Assembly (NCBI GenBank): GCA_003116875.1
Contig: BCKT01000014.1
Location: forward strand, 807,687-871,686
DNA: 64,000 bases
Direction of reading: 5' to 3'
Origin: Takashimella koratensis
Taxonomy: Eukaryota; Basidiomycota; Tremellomycetes; Trichosporonales; Tetragoniomycetaceae
In this document: piece after piece, positions 1 through 10,802 of the stretch
Layout of the letters: every line of letters starts with the position of its first letter
Numbering within the stretch: position 1 is the first letter of the stretch
The notes under the pieces: model-generated
What the model was told of the DNA's origin: nothing
What the model saw: the letters and a program-made list of their open reading frames with translations, nothing else
Database searches by the model: none
Position numbers and translations under genes: made by a program

Positions 1-339
1 GACGCTTTCTTACTAGTGAGCGGTACGTTCGTATTGATGAACTCACAACATCCCTCAAGAAGCCCGGGAAAAGTACCAAAACAATCGACGAAGCCGCCAA
101 GACCCTAGCCCCCCCCCCCCCCCCCCCTTTTCCCCCCCCCCCCTTTTCCCATAAGAGCCCCCCCCCCCCCCCCGGGGGGCCTCTGTCATCATGAACACCT
201 ACGTGAGCTCGATACAACTCCCACAGATGAAGATCCTCGCAAGCTGGAGGTCATCGGCTTGTTGATGGATCCAAGAGACACCTGCCATCCCTACGAAGAC
301 GAGAACGGAGATTGCGATCCAAGCGAAGAAGAAAGATGA
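1..339 (+). CDS. possible 3' end of a gene cut by the window edge
   Basis: From base 3 an open frame reads a charged, protein-like stretch (RFLTSERYVRIDELTTSLKK) up to about base 108, where a run of C begins. After the poly-C/T/C block, an acidic frame (LEVIGLLMDPRDTCHPYEDE) leads to a TGA at 337-339. The two stretches may be parts of one coding region whose middle is corrupted by homopolymer or gap filling. No domain is recognised, and the phase across the C tracts cannot be trusted. Chance open frames remain quite possible. Confidence 0.25.
109..173. repeat. poly-C tracts broken by T runs
   Basis: C runs at 109-127, 132-143 and 158-173 are separated by TTTT blocks and a short unique piece, and followed by six G. 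The same kind of poly-C flanks the N gap at 29.2 kb, so this may be an assembly or polishing artefact rather than real sequence. Confidence 0.8.
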
Positions 340-711
340 TTTAAACCATGTGTTGGCTGATTGAGGCCTTCGAACGGCTCGCATTAGGTGGTACCTGATG
401 GTGTTAACCACAAATCGAATAACAAGGAAGAGCAGAGAGTCGAGCTTACCAGTACAACCCTTCTTCAGCATTGAGCGAGACTTGAAGACAGTACGCCACT
501 ACTCGAGTCAGGTAATGGTCAAGTCAATCCTCCATCTACTCACGGATACAGCAGAAGACGAGCGGGTTATTGAATTTTTGAAATTCGGGTGTGAATAGTT
601 CAGATGGATACGGTATCGCACCGTATCCCGGTAAAGTGACCCATCCTAATTTATACTTGACATCTGGAGAGTAGGTATCAGATACCACCTAAAGGCGAGA
701 CTTGGGGCGTA

Positions 712-758
<47 letters not shown>

Positions 759-1894
759 CGAGACAGGTGAGGGAGAGAAGGGGCAACGTACATGCCCATC
801 CGGCGCCCCAAGTGAACCATGCTCCGCTCTGGATGAACCACAGCCACTAGAACGAGATCAGTATCAGCCTTCCTTTCCCTTAAGTTGGACACCATTACTC
901 ACCATCAAGAGAGGGCGAAACCACTCTTTACGTGTGGGGATTAGACATCTCCCACCGTCGAATTTGTAAACATGGTGGACGGAGTACAAGATGGCCTAAA
1001 GGGGGCATGGTGAGCGTTTGGTCCTGAATACAGGTGAGTGGGGTTAAGAGGGTAGAGGGTCAACTTACGACCCCAGTGAGGACGACGACGATAGTATCGT
1101 TTGATGCGTTGGTAGTGGACATAGTAGTGGTCGATCACACTACACAAGGTCTGGAACTGGTAGGATGTAGACAGTGATGTAGAGAACGATGGAGAGGCCG
1201 ATGTTGGGTGTTGGGTGTTGGTGTTGGGTGTTGAGAATGATGAAGAACTGGCTGAGGTGGTCAAGGGGTAAGTAGGAACAGGGGTGAGGGCGGCGAGGGG
1301 AGGTGTGAAAAGGACGACTGAAGAGGGGGGAGCGGAAGAAGGGGTAACGGGAGGGGATGGGGGTGAGAGTATGTATACTTGTAAATCGAGACGACCGGCC
1401 CACTCCATTTCACCAGTTCACTAAGTCGACATTTCGCCACCTGTCCGCATGATACCATGCCTTTGCCTTTGTGAGAAGAGGGTAAAGGGTGGTCCGTGGA
1501 GTGGTTCAAAGGCGAGACTGTGCTCCTCTGCTTTTGGCTAGAGAGGATAGCGCCGGGGCTCAGTCTGTCGTCTCGTTTCCTCTGCTGTGGGTATAACACT
1601 CCTCGGTCGCGCGTCCTGCGGCCCGGAGACGTAAGTTGGGCAACCTTGCTGACCGATCTGCACCCAGTCAGACAGACGAGACAGAGATACAATGGTGCTT
1701 AGTGATACAAAGCGGTCTCAGCCATGTATTCGCACACTCTTTGGTCAGTGAGATGAGAAAGGGGAGTAGCATTTATGAACATGTTACAAAACGCCCGGCG
1801 GGACAGAGGACTCGGACAAGAAACGAATTTAAAACCCATGACCCAGATATACAACGACCTATCCCAGGTCTCTCACACCATCGGTGACGATCTA
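340..1894. other. intergenic stretch without recognisable genes
   Basis: Only short overlapping frames without conserved motifs occur here. The region includes a 34-base poly-G run and a GTTGGGTGTTGGTGTTGGGT-type low-complexity patch near 1200. It lies downstream of the universal stress protein gene, whose stop codon is at 1895. Confidence 0.6.
715..748. repeat. poly-G homopolymer, 34 bases
   Basis: There is an uninterrupted run of 34 G. Flanking sequence is purine-rich (ggaggaggg before, agagagaagg after). It could form a G-quadruplex if real. It could equally be a sequencing or gap-closure artefact like the poly-C blocks. Confidence 0.85.
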
Positions 1895-4491
1895 TCACAC
1901 CGCGGTCGTTCCTGCTGGAACTGACGCTCCCGCACCCGAAACATCCGCTTCCGCTTCTGCCTTCTCCACATCTACAATCTCATCCTCTTGTTTACTCGAC
2001 GGGGTTTTCTCGATACTTGCCGCCGCGAGTTTAACCCGAGGTGAGTGACGAAGGTTGGCGGGGTTGGTCTTGCGTAGCGGACGCTGCATGCGGCGACGTG
2101 CGACCTGGTTGTGTAAAAGGGTGAAGGGCGTCCGTTAGCCTATTGATTCAAGGAAGGGGTAGGGTAGCGGGATTAGGGCAAGGAAGGAAGGGAGAAAGGG
2201 TCTGAAGGATGGGGAGGTAGTGGAAAGGACGCTGGGGCTTACCATCACTGGAACGGATGATTTCTGGACAAGGTAATGCGATGTGGAACCGAGTAGGATA
2301 CTGCGGACATGAGCACAAGGGAGAAAGGATCGGAAAGACTCAAAGTCACACGGATGCCGAGACTGCGCAAAGGAAAGGACGCAATCCGAGGATAGCCGAG
2401 ACTTACCCTTTGAGGTTGCCGAGACCCCGAGAACCTACGATAGCCATGGTCGGTTCGAGAAAGTCGATCAGATCTGGTCGACGATTTCGTTAGCGGATAA
2501 TCCGACAAACAGTGGTACACAGAGCAGGAAAGCGGTATCTTGACTCACCAAGCAGCATGTGCCGCGCGTTCTTTGCGTGCAGGGCTTGACAGGTGACGGT
2601 GATGTTGAGTCGAGTACGCTGGAGGAGACCCGAGACTTGACGAACAAGCAAGGCGGCGGTCGTTTGGCGCTGGGTAACGTTAGTCGAGTAGGGAATGAGA
2701 GGTGATGAGTGATCGAGAATGGAAGATGAGCAGAGTGCGACAAAGTCAAAAGGCAGCGACTTACCTCTTTTTGCACTTTGAGCTTGAGTTGCTGTTCCCT
2801 ACTCGTCCACTCTTTTGGATCCACTTTATCTTCCGCCTCCATAACCGAGATCAAAAACACCTCATCACCATCTCTGGCCACTGTGCCTATCGCCCACTCT
2901 ACCGCATACTTGCTCTCGTCACTCAAATCACTGAGGACGACGTACCTCCTCATCCTCTTCCCACTCCTATCCAGCGCCTCGTCCGGGTCTCCGTGTGTCA
3001 ACGTGATCGTGCACCGGTCGCGCGCGTAGACGGGTCGGGAAGTGACCATGTCCAGCCCCGAGTATTGGGATTTTCGGCGCTTGGGTGGGTTGGTAGGTGC
3101 GAACATTGGCTCAGGGGGGACGACGACATTGGGTCCTTCACCCAGTGGGTCTTGCTCGATTTCCTCACCGTAGACATCGAAATTCGCACTCGACGTGTCG
3201 TCTTTACTCGCAGATCTACCTCGGGTCGGCTCGACCGCCTCCTCTCCCGGGATTGCGCTCGGTTCATCAACCACCCCGTCTGGTGCTCTCCCACCCAGAC
3301 CCGACCCATCACCTTCGTAGAAGAACGCATTGGCTTCTGTATTCTTCTCAGTCTCTTCATCGAAAAAGTCTTCTTCCCAATCCTCTGCATCCTCCTCACT
3401 CTCCTCTTCCTCCTCTGATTCCGCGAGAGCCCCAATCTCCTCGTTATCCACTTCGCTCTCCTCGCCGTCTTCGTATGCCGAGGCCTGGGGGCGGAACTTG
3501 CGTGGAGGTGCACCTACCGACTCGCCGTCGGATTCGGGCGCGTCGGTGCGGAGAGCCTTGACTTCGGGACTCTTGTCGCGAGCTCGGTGTTCCTCGCGGG
3601 ATCGACGAGCGCGGAAGAACGGGCTCGGCGAGCGAGGTGAGCGGCTAGATCGCGACGACGCGCCCGATCCACCGACGGGTTGAGATGGGGATAAGAGGGA
3701 CCGAGATGGTGGTGGGGCCATCGCGGCGCTCGGTCCGGTCGTTGTCGTCGGGGAGACTGGGTCGGCGATCTTTGGCGGAGAGATCGGGTTGCCAACAGCT
3801 GCTGCTCGAAGACCGAGCGCTGCGAGCGCCCCGCTCGTGGGTTTGTTCAAAGGTGACGAAGGCCGATTCGATGGCGAGGTCGCACCTGGCTTGGTAGGCC
3901 TGCGATCAAGGGCCGCCATGATCAAGTTGGACGACTGGGAAGCGTCAGATGATCGGCCGTTTTTAGTTAGCATTAGGTATGAAGAGAGTGATTTGGATTT
4001 AGGCAAGGTCCCTCGCCTCCCTTCGTCGTCGAGATCGTTACTCTCGTTTGACGGGTTGGTCTCGCTACTCTCGCTCTTCTCGCTGCCTACGCTCCCATTC
4101 AGCACGCTATCCCCGCTGGCAGCGCGAGATCGCCACTTGCCCTTGCGACAGGCCGAGGCCTTCACCCGCCGCCCCTCGGACGGACTATCGGGTTTGCCTT
4201 CGCCCTCAGCAGCACCGTCCGAGGAGGCAAAGGAAGCAGCGGGGGAGACGAGGCGCTGGATCGGGGACATGGGCGCGTCTACCCGGTTCTCGGGGACTGG
4301 GTGGAGGCGCGGTGGGGATAGATTGACACCGTTGGATCGATCGCTTACCTGGAGAGATGTTAGCAGAAGTAGATAGTGGAGTGTAAGAGACTTACCTCAT
4401 CTCTGTCTGCCTGGCCCGAGAAGACTTTGAGCCGCCAAAGACGGTCGGGCAGAGAGACGGGTAGTGAGAAGGAGCGATCGAGCGGGGGCAT
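1895..4491 (-). CDS. universal stress protein (UspA-domain) with long disordered acidic N-terminal region
   Basis: This spliced minus-strand gene encodes a fungal UspA-domain protein. The suggested start is the ATG at 4489-4491 (MPPLDRSFSLPV). An intron then leads into a roughly 400-residue serine/proline-rich and acidic region, likely disordered. The Usp fold begins with RRYVVLSDLSDESKYAVEWA, about genomic 2.9 kb. Exons at about 2.65-2.55, 2.5-2.4, 2.3-2.26 and 2.1-1.9 kb complete it. Across exon joints the protein reads GSRGLGNLKGILLGSTSHY, which is the G-2x-G-9x-G(S/T) ATP-binding signature of ATP-binding Usp proteins. A 60-residue charged tail ends at 1895. In this family such proteins bind ATP and are tied to stress survival; the exact target here is unknown. 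An upstream exon at 4756-5022 could extend the gene, but I could not find a convincing splice to it. Confidence 0.8.
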
Positions 4492-4755
4492 CGTTGGGCG
4501 ATGGAGGTCGAGTCGATTGGGTTGATGGCGGAGGCGATGGTGATGACAAGAGAAGAGAGGAGGAAGGAGGAGTCAGCGTCAGCAAGGTGATTCTAGTCGG
4601 TGGAGAAACGTGTGAAAGCTGGATGCTGCCAAAGGAGGGAGGAGGGAGGAGGAGGGGGCAAGGCATCCTTTGGATTGACACAAGAGGACGCAGGCAAAGC
4701 GAGGTACGTAGGCAGGAGACCCGGAGGGGGGTTCTTGTTCCGAGTCCAGACTCAC

Positions 4756-5022
4756 CGTACTCGGCAGCACGCTCAACATTGTTGTTAGTTTTCTATCTCT
4801 GCGTCAGCTGACATCGCGCAAGTGATGATGTTGATGAGATGCGATCAGGCCCGGGGTCCACGAGCCCTGCCCCAACGGCCGCCGCGGCCCGCTGTCCCTC
4901 CCGCCTGCACGATGCTCGCAGCCTCGCCTCACCGAAAGGGCAAACTTGGCGGTACGCTCGGTGATACCCAGGTCACGGAGCTGGCTGATCAGATCCGCCC
5001 GCGGGTTCGGCGACGTTGACAT
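4756..5022 (-). CDS. short UBA-like reading frame upstream of the Usp gene
   Basis: The ATG at 5020-5022 opens a frame reading MSTSPNPRADLISQLRDLGI and continuing TERTAKFALS up to a GTGAGG donor. A second short exon (RAAEYG, about 4756-4771) follows a CTAAC branch site and ends at a GTGAGT donor. The pattern of a hydrophobic helix, an LG turn and a second helix resembles a ubiquitin-associated (UBA) fold, but this is a weak visual match. It may be the 5' part of the Usp gene, a separate small gene, or translated 5' leader. I could not connect it to a later exon. Confidence 0.35.
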
Positions 5023-5599
5023 GGTAGGTTGGTAGGTGTAGAAGGTAATGATTAGACGTGGCGATGAAGTCGCTGTTAAGCTTGGCTTGGCTGGATCCCT
5101 GGATCGATGCCCGGTCCGCTCCGTCGGCTACAAGTGATTGCTTTGCTTACTCGATAAGGCAATAACCCGACCAACCACACCAACACCGTGGTACAGTACC
5201 ACAACAACAACAACAACAACGGTAGAAACCATTTGCATGTCTACCATTAGGTATCAATGTAAAGACCAAGATCGTGTGTATGTTATGTAGGGTTTAGACA
5301 AGTACGTGTATATCAAGTAATAGTAACAACATGTTAATGCGTGTATGATGTTGCTGTGTTTCCAGAACCAGAACCTATGCACATGTGGGAGTGAGAACTT
5401 TATGCGTGTATGATGTGCGTCAGAGTGAGAGAGGGAATGAGAATGAAAAGAAAAATTGTCGTCTACTGTTGGATGAGATGCGAGTTGACACGGGACAAAT
5501 GACAGTGGGTTGGGCGAGCAAGCCGATATGGATAGGTGGACGACAGGTGGGCGAGACGAGGCGCCCGAGGTGGACAAGGGTGGACAAGGGCGAGACGAC
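5023..5599. other. intergenic, (AAC)n microsatellite, nothing else seen
   Basis: This is the spacer between the start of the UBA-like/Usp unit and the stop of the YTH gene, both on the minus strand. It holds an AAC trinucleotide run at 5201-5220 and no conserved frame. It should contain the promoter of the minus-strand unit and the terminator of the YTH gene, but no clear element stands out. Confidence 0.55.
5201..5220. repeat. (AAC)n microsatellite
   Basis: About six and a half AAC units occur in a row, a simple sequence repeat in the spacer upstream of the minus-strand Usp unit. Confidence 0.9.
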
Positions 5600-8576
5600 T
5601 CAGTACAGCGCAGAGAAGGCAACGTCGGTCGGGATACCGAATCCAGAGCTCGACGAAGGCACAGGCTGACCTTCCTCGTCCTTGTCCCACTCTGCAAGCA
5701 GCTGCGAGCCGACATCTGCAACTGTTAGCGTTACTCTATCAAAACCAAACTTCTACTCACTTGGCTCAATCTCGGTCCCGTCACGAGACACCTTGACCTC
5801 TCGATCCCCGTTCCAGGGGTTCCTAAGATGGCGCGTTCGACCAAACGGCAATGGTTTGACCTTGATCCACTGGATCCGGAACGGTGGACCCCACGAATCC
5901 GGAGCATGCTCTGAGGACGACTTTCTCGGTTGAGGTTCAGGCTCACCAATCGTGTCCTTGCGAACAACCCTGTCGTCTTCGTCCTTTCTCAGAGCGTGCG
6001 GGTCAAGCGTCTGTGCCCGGTGATCATCGATGACGGTGTGCGGTTTGTCGGCCGGCGGGTCGGTCTTGCTCTCCCCAGGGCTATGATCCGCCGGGTCTTT
6101 GGCGGTAAGCTCCGCCAACCGCGCCTCCTCCTCCTCGGTCAGCTGGCCCGGGGATGTGACGGGTGGCATAGTCGATTGCGACGACGTCGTGAGGAATGGT
6201 TTCGGTCGCAAGGGATCAGACGATGCTCGGGCACGCTCATCAACCTCGCTCTCCTCCTCGCGGATTCGCTCAGGAGTCGACCACTGCTTGGACGGGTTGG
6301 ATCCGGTAGTTCCCGTGGTGGAGACGCTCGAGAGGGACGGGTTGCGAACGACCGGTGGGACTTTAGCAGTCGCAGCTGCAGCCGCAGCGGCCACCGCAGC
6401 TCGCTCAGCCCTCTCCGCCGCTTTCTCCTTGTTGATCGGTTCGACCATTTTCGCGTAACCGTAAAACTCACCCGACCGATTCGCGCCAAAAATCAGGATC
6501 ACATCCTGCGACGTCCGAAGTGCTTGGTCTGACGTTAGCCATGTCAAACTCCAAACCTACCTAAGATTGGCTCATTGTGCCGCTGCGTCTTCCAAGTGCC
6601 CGTGGCCACGCTCTCCTCGAGGTCAATCTGGGGTCAGCTGAATCCAAACTGTATACCCACCGTAGTCAAACTCTTGAGAATGAAATACCGCCGGGGAAAG
6701 TTGCGCACGAGAAAGCTCGAGTTGGTACTCGCATAACTCGCCGAACTCTTGTGCTCCCTCCCTTGCTCGATCTGCTCGACACTCGCCACGATCGAGTCAC
6801 GCCGCCGTCCCTCACCTTCTGGTGGATGCTCAAGAACCGCGGGACTCGGTGGGACCGACGCCCCGGGCAATGGGGTAGCCACATCTGCCTGCTCCTTCTC
6901 CACTGCTTCCTTCTCCTGATCCCGAACCCATGCGCGGTGAATCCCTACTCCTCGCTGCGCACCGACGCCCGCACGTAGATCGTCGTCTTTCTTCCGAACA
7001 CGACAAACCATACGAGGGCATCGAGCGTCCCAGGGTCGGAGCGGCCGACCATTGAAGAACGGAACGGCGCGATCGAGATCTGCCTGGGAGGAAAAGTTGA
7101 CAAATGCGCATGATGACCGACTGATCAGGAAGATCGACGACGGTCCGCGCCATGGCTCGTCGTTCGGATGGGGGTTCTCGGCAGTGGGAGCAACATAAGG
7201 AACCGTGCTGTTGAAAAACTTCCACAGCTCTTCGTGGGAGACGTTACTCGGGCTATTGTCAGCGAGCTCTCAAAATCAAGACTTACACATTGCCGACCCA
7301 CATGACCCAGTCACTGCGGCGTGCTGGGGCCTGCGGATGGTACTCCTTGCGCTCGAGCTCCTGCTTAGCCTTGGCCGCAACGAGCTCGGCCGCGCGGGAG
7401 GGACCACTCCATGACATGCGTGTTTGGTTTTTCGCCGGTCGGGGTTTGGGAGGCTGCCAGGTGGACGGTTGAGGTGAGCGCCAATCGGGAGACGGTTGCG
7501 GTTGAGGCTGTGGTTGGGGTTGCGCCTGGTTGTACGGAAACCCATACGACTGTGACCAAGCCGATGGAGGCATCGACGGGTAGTAAACACCTCGACTTGG
7601 GTTATACTCGTCCATCGTACTCTGCCGTTGACGTACACCGAAAAACGGCTGCTGGACCGGAGCCATGACCGGGCTCATGGGTGGACTGGTCCAAAAGCTC
7701 GAGCTCGGGGTGTTGCTCGGCCGGTGCATACCCATGTAGGGCGGTGACGGGTTGAGAGAGGGCGAAGGCGCCTGGGGCTGGGCCTTAGCCTCGTACTCGT
7801 TTGGGTAGTACATGTAAGGGCGATTGAATCCGCTACCGCCGCCGCCACCGAAATTTGGGTCGGGACCCTGCATGGCGTAAGATGCAGGGTTGTATGGGGC
7901 ATGGAAACCATAGCCGCCCGCACGGGGATCATAGAGGGAAGGGTTGCCCGGAATCGACGCGTGGTCAGATGATAGCCGCAAGGTATCGAAACGACCTGAG
8001 ACGTCCTCGCTAGTGAGGTCTGCGCTCGAAACGGTAAGAATGAAGACCAATAAAATCGGACGAGGTCGGATGGAAAAAAACCAAACAATCGAAAAAAAAA
8101 AAAATCTCCATGTTAGCATCTGATCGCGACGACTGCTCTCTCGATCGATCCCATCACCACACTTGCCTGGTTGTTTCTGCGCATCCGCATGCGATCGCAG
8201 CTGTCCATCGGAAGCCCGTCGAGGCATCGCGTCTTCTGGTGTGCTTGGGGACTCGGTCTGGGCGAGTGTGTTGACAGAAGAAGGGGGAAGAGTCATGATG
8301 GGCGCGAGGTTATCAATAGTCGGCGACGACGACGACGACGAACACGCCTCTAGAGCTGTGCCGTGTCAGCATCATGTTCGAATGAAACGTTCTCCACCGC
8401 TGATCTTGTCTCAAAAGATCCTTCCAGATACTCGTCGTGCTCACCTTGGGCCTGACGACCAACGAACAAGACGCGCGTCCCAGATCCGACACGCTGATTG
8501 AGGGCCGGGGGGCGAGGGGCGGGGGCAGGGGGGAAGGAAGGCGCACCCCAGGTGTGTAGCGTGTCAAAGGGGGAGA
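5600..8576 (-). CDS. RRM and YTH domain RNA-binding protein (m6A-reader type)
   Basis: The N-terminal part is rich in Pro, Ser, Gln and Tyr. An RRM follows (WVMWVGNV, then ELWKFFNSTVP, then CAFVNFSSQADLDRAV), then a YTH domain split by a roughly 150-residue Ala/Pro/Glu-rich insert. The first YTH half has RYFILKSL, ATGTWKTQRHNEPIL and VILIFGANRSGEFYGYAKM; the second has WGPPFRIQWIKVKPLPF and LRNPWNGDREVKVSRDGTE. TW and the later Trp residues fit a methyl-adenosine cage. In this family the YTH domain binds m6A or related motifs in RNA. The last exon ends SSGFGIPTDVAFSALY with TGA at 5600-5602. One intron near 8167 has a GC donor (CAG|GCAAGT). The exon starting at 8576 (SPFDTLHTWGAPSFPP) joins the next in phase through AQ|ALEA. 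The initiating exon further upstream was not resolved. The inserted YTH architecture also occurs in other fungi. Confidence 0.88.
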
Positions 8577-9253
8577 CTGGGGGAATGAAAGGAGCCCGTC
8601 AAGGGGGAAGCGAGGGAGAGGCGATGTCGAGAGACTAGACGACGAGGATCCGGCTCGACTCGACACCGCCTGCTGAGCTGTTCTACTGGGGGGCCAGAGA
8701 CAGAGACAGCGAGTGACCAGCAAGAGGTGAAGGTGAGGAAGAAGGGGAAATGGGGTAGTGGTCGGTTGGGTTATATGGGTTGGTTGTCGGGGGTTTCAGG
8801 CACGCTTGTTTATTGGTCGCTGGTGGAGGTGGGGGTTGCGTCGGGGGAAATAATAGATACTGGGTGAGCCGAATCGCGGGGTCGAGAGTGGTCGCGAGCG
8901 GCAGGTAACGAATGTGTGCGAGTCAGAGGATTCTGAATGTATGGCTGTAGGTGATCACAAGAGGACCCGGTTGGGTTGTACACTGCGAACAGCAGCAAGT
9001 GGGTGGTGAGGACGTGTTACGTATCGACCCGGTCTAATATATATCCTCCTCCCTCCCTCCCTACCCTTCCCTCCCTTCTCCCTCTCCTCCATCCTCCCCT
9101 CCCCTTCTTCCCTCCTCCCCTCCTCCCCTCCTCCCCTCCCCTCCCCTCCCCTCCCCTCCTGCGGAGGCGACTTGCGACGTGCTCCGAGGCAGCCTTCCGT
9201 CACCGTCACCGTCGTTTCTACAACCTTCTGGACCGTCGAGTGAGTGATCGACA
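8577..9253. other. upstream region of the YTH gene; polypyrimidine tract
   Basis: This probably holds the first exon(s) and promoter of the YTH gene, which I could not place. A long CCTCCCTCC/CCCTCCTCC pyrimidine tract lies at about 9045-9160. No other convincing gene was seen. Confidence 0.5.
9045..9160. repeat. polypyrimidine (CCCTCC)n tract
   Basis: Over 100 bases are nearly all C and T on the plus strand, with CTCCC/TCCCC units repeated many times. The complementary strand is G-rich and could form non-B DNA. Such tracts are common in fungal promoters. Confidence 0.85.
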
Positions 9254-9275
9254 CAATGACGTCATGACGTCATTG
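9254..9275. promoter_or_regulatory. 22-bp perfect palindrome of two adjacent CRE sites
   Basis: Bases 9254-9275 equal their own reverse complement. They contain two abutting copies of TGACGTCA (9257-9264 and 9265-9272), flanked by CAA and TTG. TGACGTCA is the full consensus for ATF/CREB-type bZIP factors. The site sits between the divergent YTH (minus) and M16 peptidase (plus) genes, roughly 0.7 kb from the first resolved YTH exon, so control of either gene is possible. Binding is inferred from the motif only. Confidence 0.7.
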
Positions 9276-10337
9276 ATCCATTCATCCACCTACACTCACC
9301 AACCTACCCCCTACCTTATCCACCTCACTTACCCCGCGCCCAGGGGGATGGTACCGGCGCTCGTCTTCCCTGTACTCAGCCGCCGGGTGTGCCTCCTTGT
9401 CATAATGTACCTCGTCTCACCGAGTCGCCATCCTAACCCACTATCCTCGATGCATTCCGCAACCAGCGCTACCTGTTCCCATCCCATTCACCAGTCAGTT
9501 CTGACCCTACTTCTCCACGCCTCGTCGTCATCCACCTCGTTCACCTCCCCATTCATTCCCTCACCTTACGCTCTCTCTCTCTCTCCCTCGCACATTCGAC
9601 TCCCTTCTCGCTCTGATTAGATCTCATCTCCCCTGCTCCCAATCGAGTGGCCCAAACTGTATCTCGCAGCATATCCATTTATCGGATCGCCCCGCCCGGA
9701 AGCAAATCTCTCTGATCTCAGGGTCGGGCTGTCTGGCTTAGTCGCCGACACCACCGGCGCACATGGACCGTCGTCATCCGCTCTAGCGTGGTTCCCACTA
9801 AACGACAGAAGAATTGCGGAGCGGCGGAGCAGACGGGGAAGTGGGGAACGGATGCAATTTGCCGCGTGGTCACGCCGTCTCGACCGAATCGACGTGACAG
9901 ATACGGCCGACCGTTCGGAGTGGGTCGTGGAGCACCGACAAACCACGGCTTCCGTGATGATCATGGCTGCTTCTAAGGGGTCCGGAGTAGGACTACGCAA
10001 GTCCGAGGGTGTACTAGTCCTGCCCAGATTGCAAGAGGATGTCACGGCCTGCGGCGTTATGGTTCTTCCAGCAGCTCAAATGCATGGTGGTGCAGAAGAA
10101 ACTGGGGAACAGAGCTCTGCAGCAGGCGTCTTCCATAGCTCTTGGGCAGCTGCATCGAGTCATCCACCCTCCAGCAACGCCGAAGCGAGCGTTGCTACGA
10201 GCGTTGCTAAAGACGAGCGTGCACGACAGTTGAGATCGATCTGTTCCCGAGCAACCGGAAGTGTACTGTCCATAATGGCCTCCCACAGCCTCTCTCACCT
10301 CGTACTTCCGTTGTAGTCGGTAGTAAATTCAGGTTAT

Positions 10338-10476
10338 GAGGCCGAGATCTTGCTCAATGACATCCCCGGTATCAGCAAAGGCTCACGTCAAGCTCTCCTT
10401 TTAGTCGGCAGAGAATCCTCCTCCCGAGGCCGAGGGGTCACTTTGAAGTAAACCCCCGGGATCAGCAAAGGATCAC
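10338..10476. repeat. imperfect direct repeat pair
   Basis: Two blocks share the order GAGGCCGAG, then CCCGG(T/G)ATCAGCAAAGG, then (A/C)TCAC. The first is at about 10338-10387 and the second at about 10429-10476. They are diverged copies of a roughly 50-base unit. Confidence 0.6.
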
Positions 10477-10559
10477 CCACAAAGACTGGGTGATTTTTTC
10501 CGAGTCCACACAGAAATTGCCAATCGCTGATATCGGCTACAAGCTGACAAACAAGGGAT

Positions 10560-10629
10560 ATATCCCTTGAGGTTGCTCGCGGGAGTGAAACAGCATATCC
10601 CTTGTGGTTGCTCTCGGGAGTGAAATAGC
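10560..10629. repeat. 35-bp unit in tandem, two copies
   Basis: Copies at 10560-10594 and 10595-10629 differ at three positions. The unit begins ATATCCCTTG(A/T)GGTTGCTC and ends GGGAGTGAAA(C/T)AGC. A related stretch lies at about 60095-60139 (CCCCTTTTGGTTGCTC, then TTTAGCAGTGACG), so this is a dispersed repeat, plausibly the remnant of a transposable element. Confidence 0.8.
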
Positions 10630-10751
10630 AAAGTCTCTAGCATTGACGACGACGACTAGCAACAATGATGGTCAGTCGCTGCCCCCGGCTTCAAGCCGAG
10701 AGACAAGGGAGGTCCCCAGATTGCCGCTCTTGAGAGCGAAAAAATCGACAG

Positions 10752-10758
10752 TATAAAG
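10752..10758 (+). promoter_or_regulatory. TATA-like element upstream of the M16 peptidase gene
   Basis: TATAAAG lies about 50 bases before the ATG at 10803. The short distance favours 10803 over the upstream in-frame ATG at 10773 as the start codon. Functional use is inferred. Confidence 0.4.
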
Positions 10759-10802
10759 CATTGACGGAGGGGATGACCATTCCCTCAACGTTAGCCAACA
10801 AA

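Larger units (their letters stand above)
9276..10751. other. intergenic region with degenerate repeats, no supported gene
   Basis: Several open frames of 60-150 codons occur but lack domain-like composition or splice-linked neighbours. From about 10.32 kb the sequence is built of imperfect direct repeats annotated separately. This may be a decayed mobile element fringe next to the M16 gene. Confidence 0.5.

Noticed and set aside
2702..3897. Several long plus-strand frames opposite the Usp gene
   Set aside because: Ser/Arg/Pro-rich antisense shadows of the acidic and Ser-rich coding region on the minus strand.
8976..9620. 214-codon frame with Pro/Leu/Ser repeats
   Set aside because: It is the translation of the polypyrimidine tract and flanking low-complexity DNA, and it also spans the CRE palindrome.
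9852..10316. 154-codon open frame on the plus strand
   Set aside because: No conserved motif, no splice-linked neighbours, and it overlaps a similar-length frame on the other strand; consistent with GC-rich noise.
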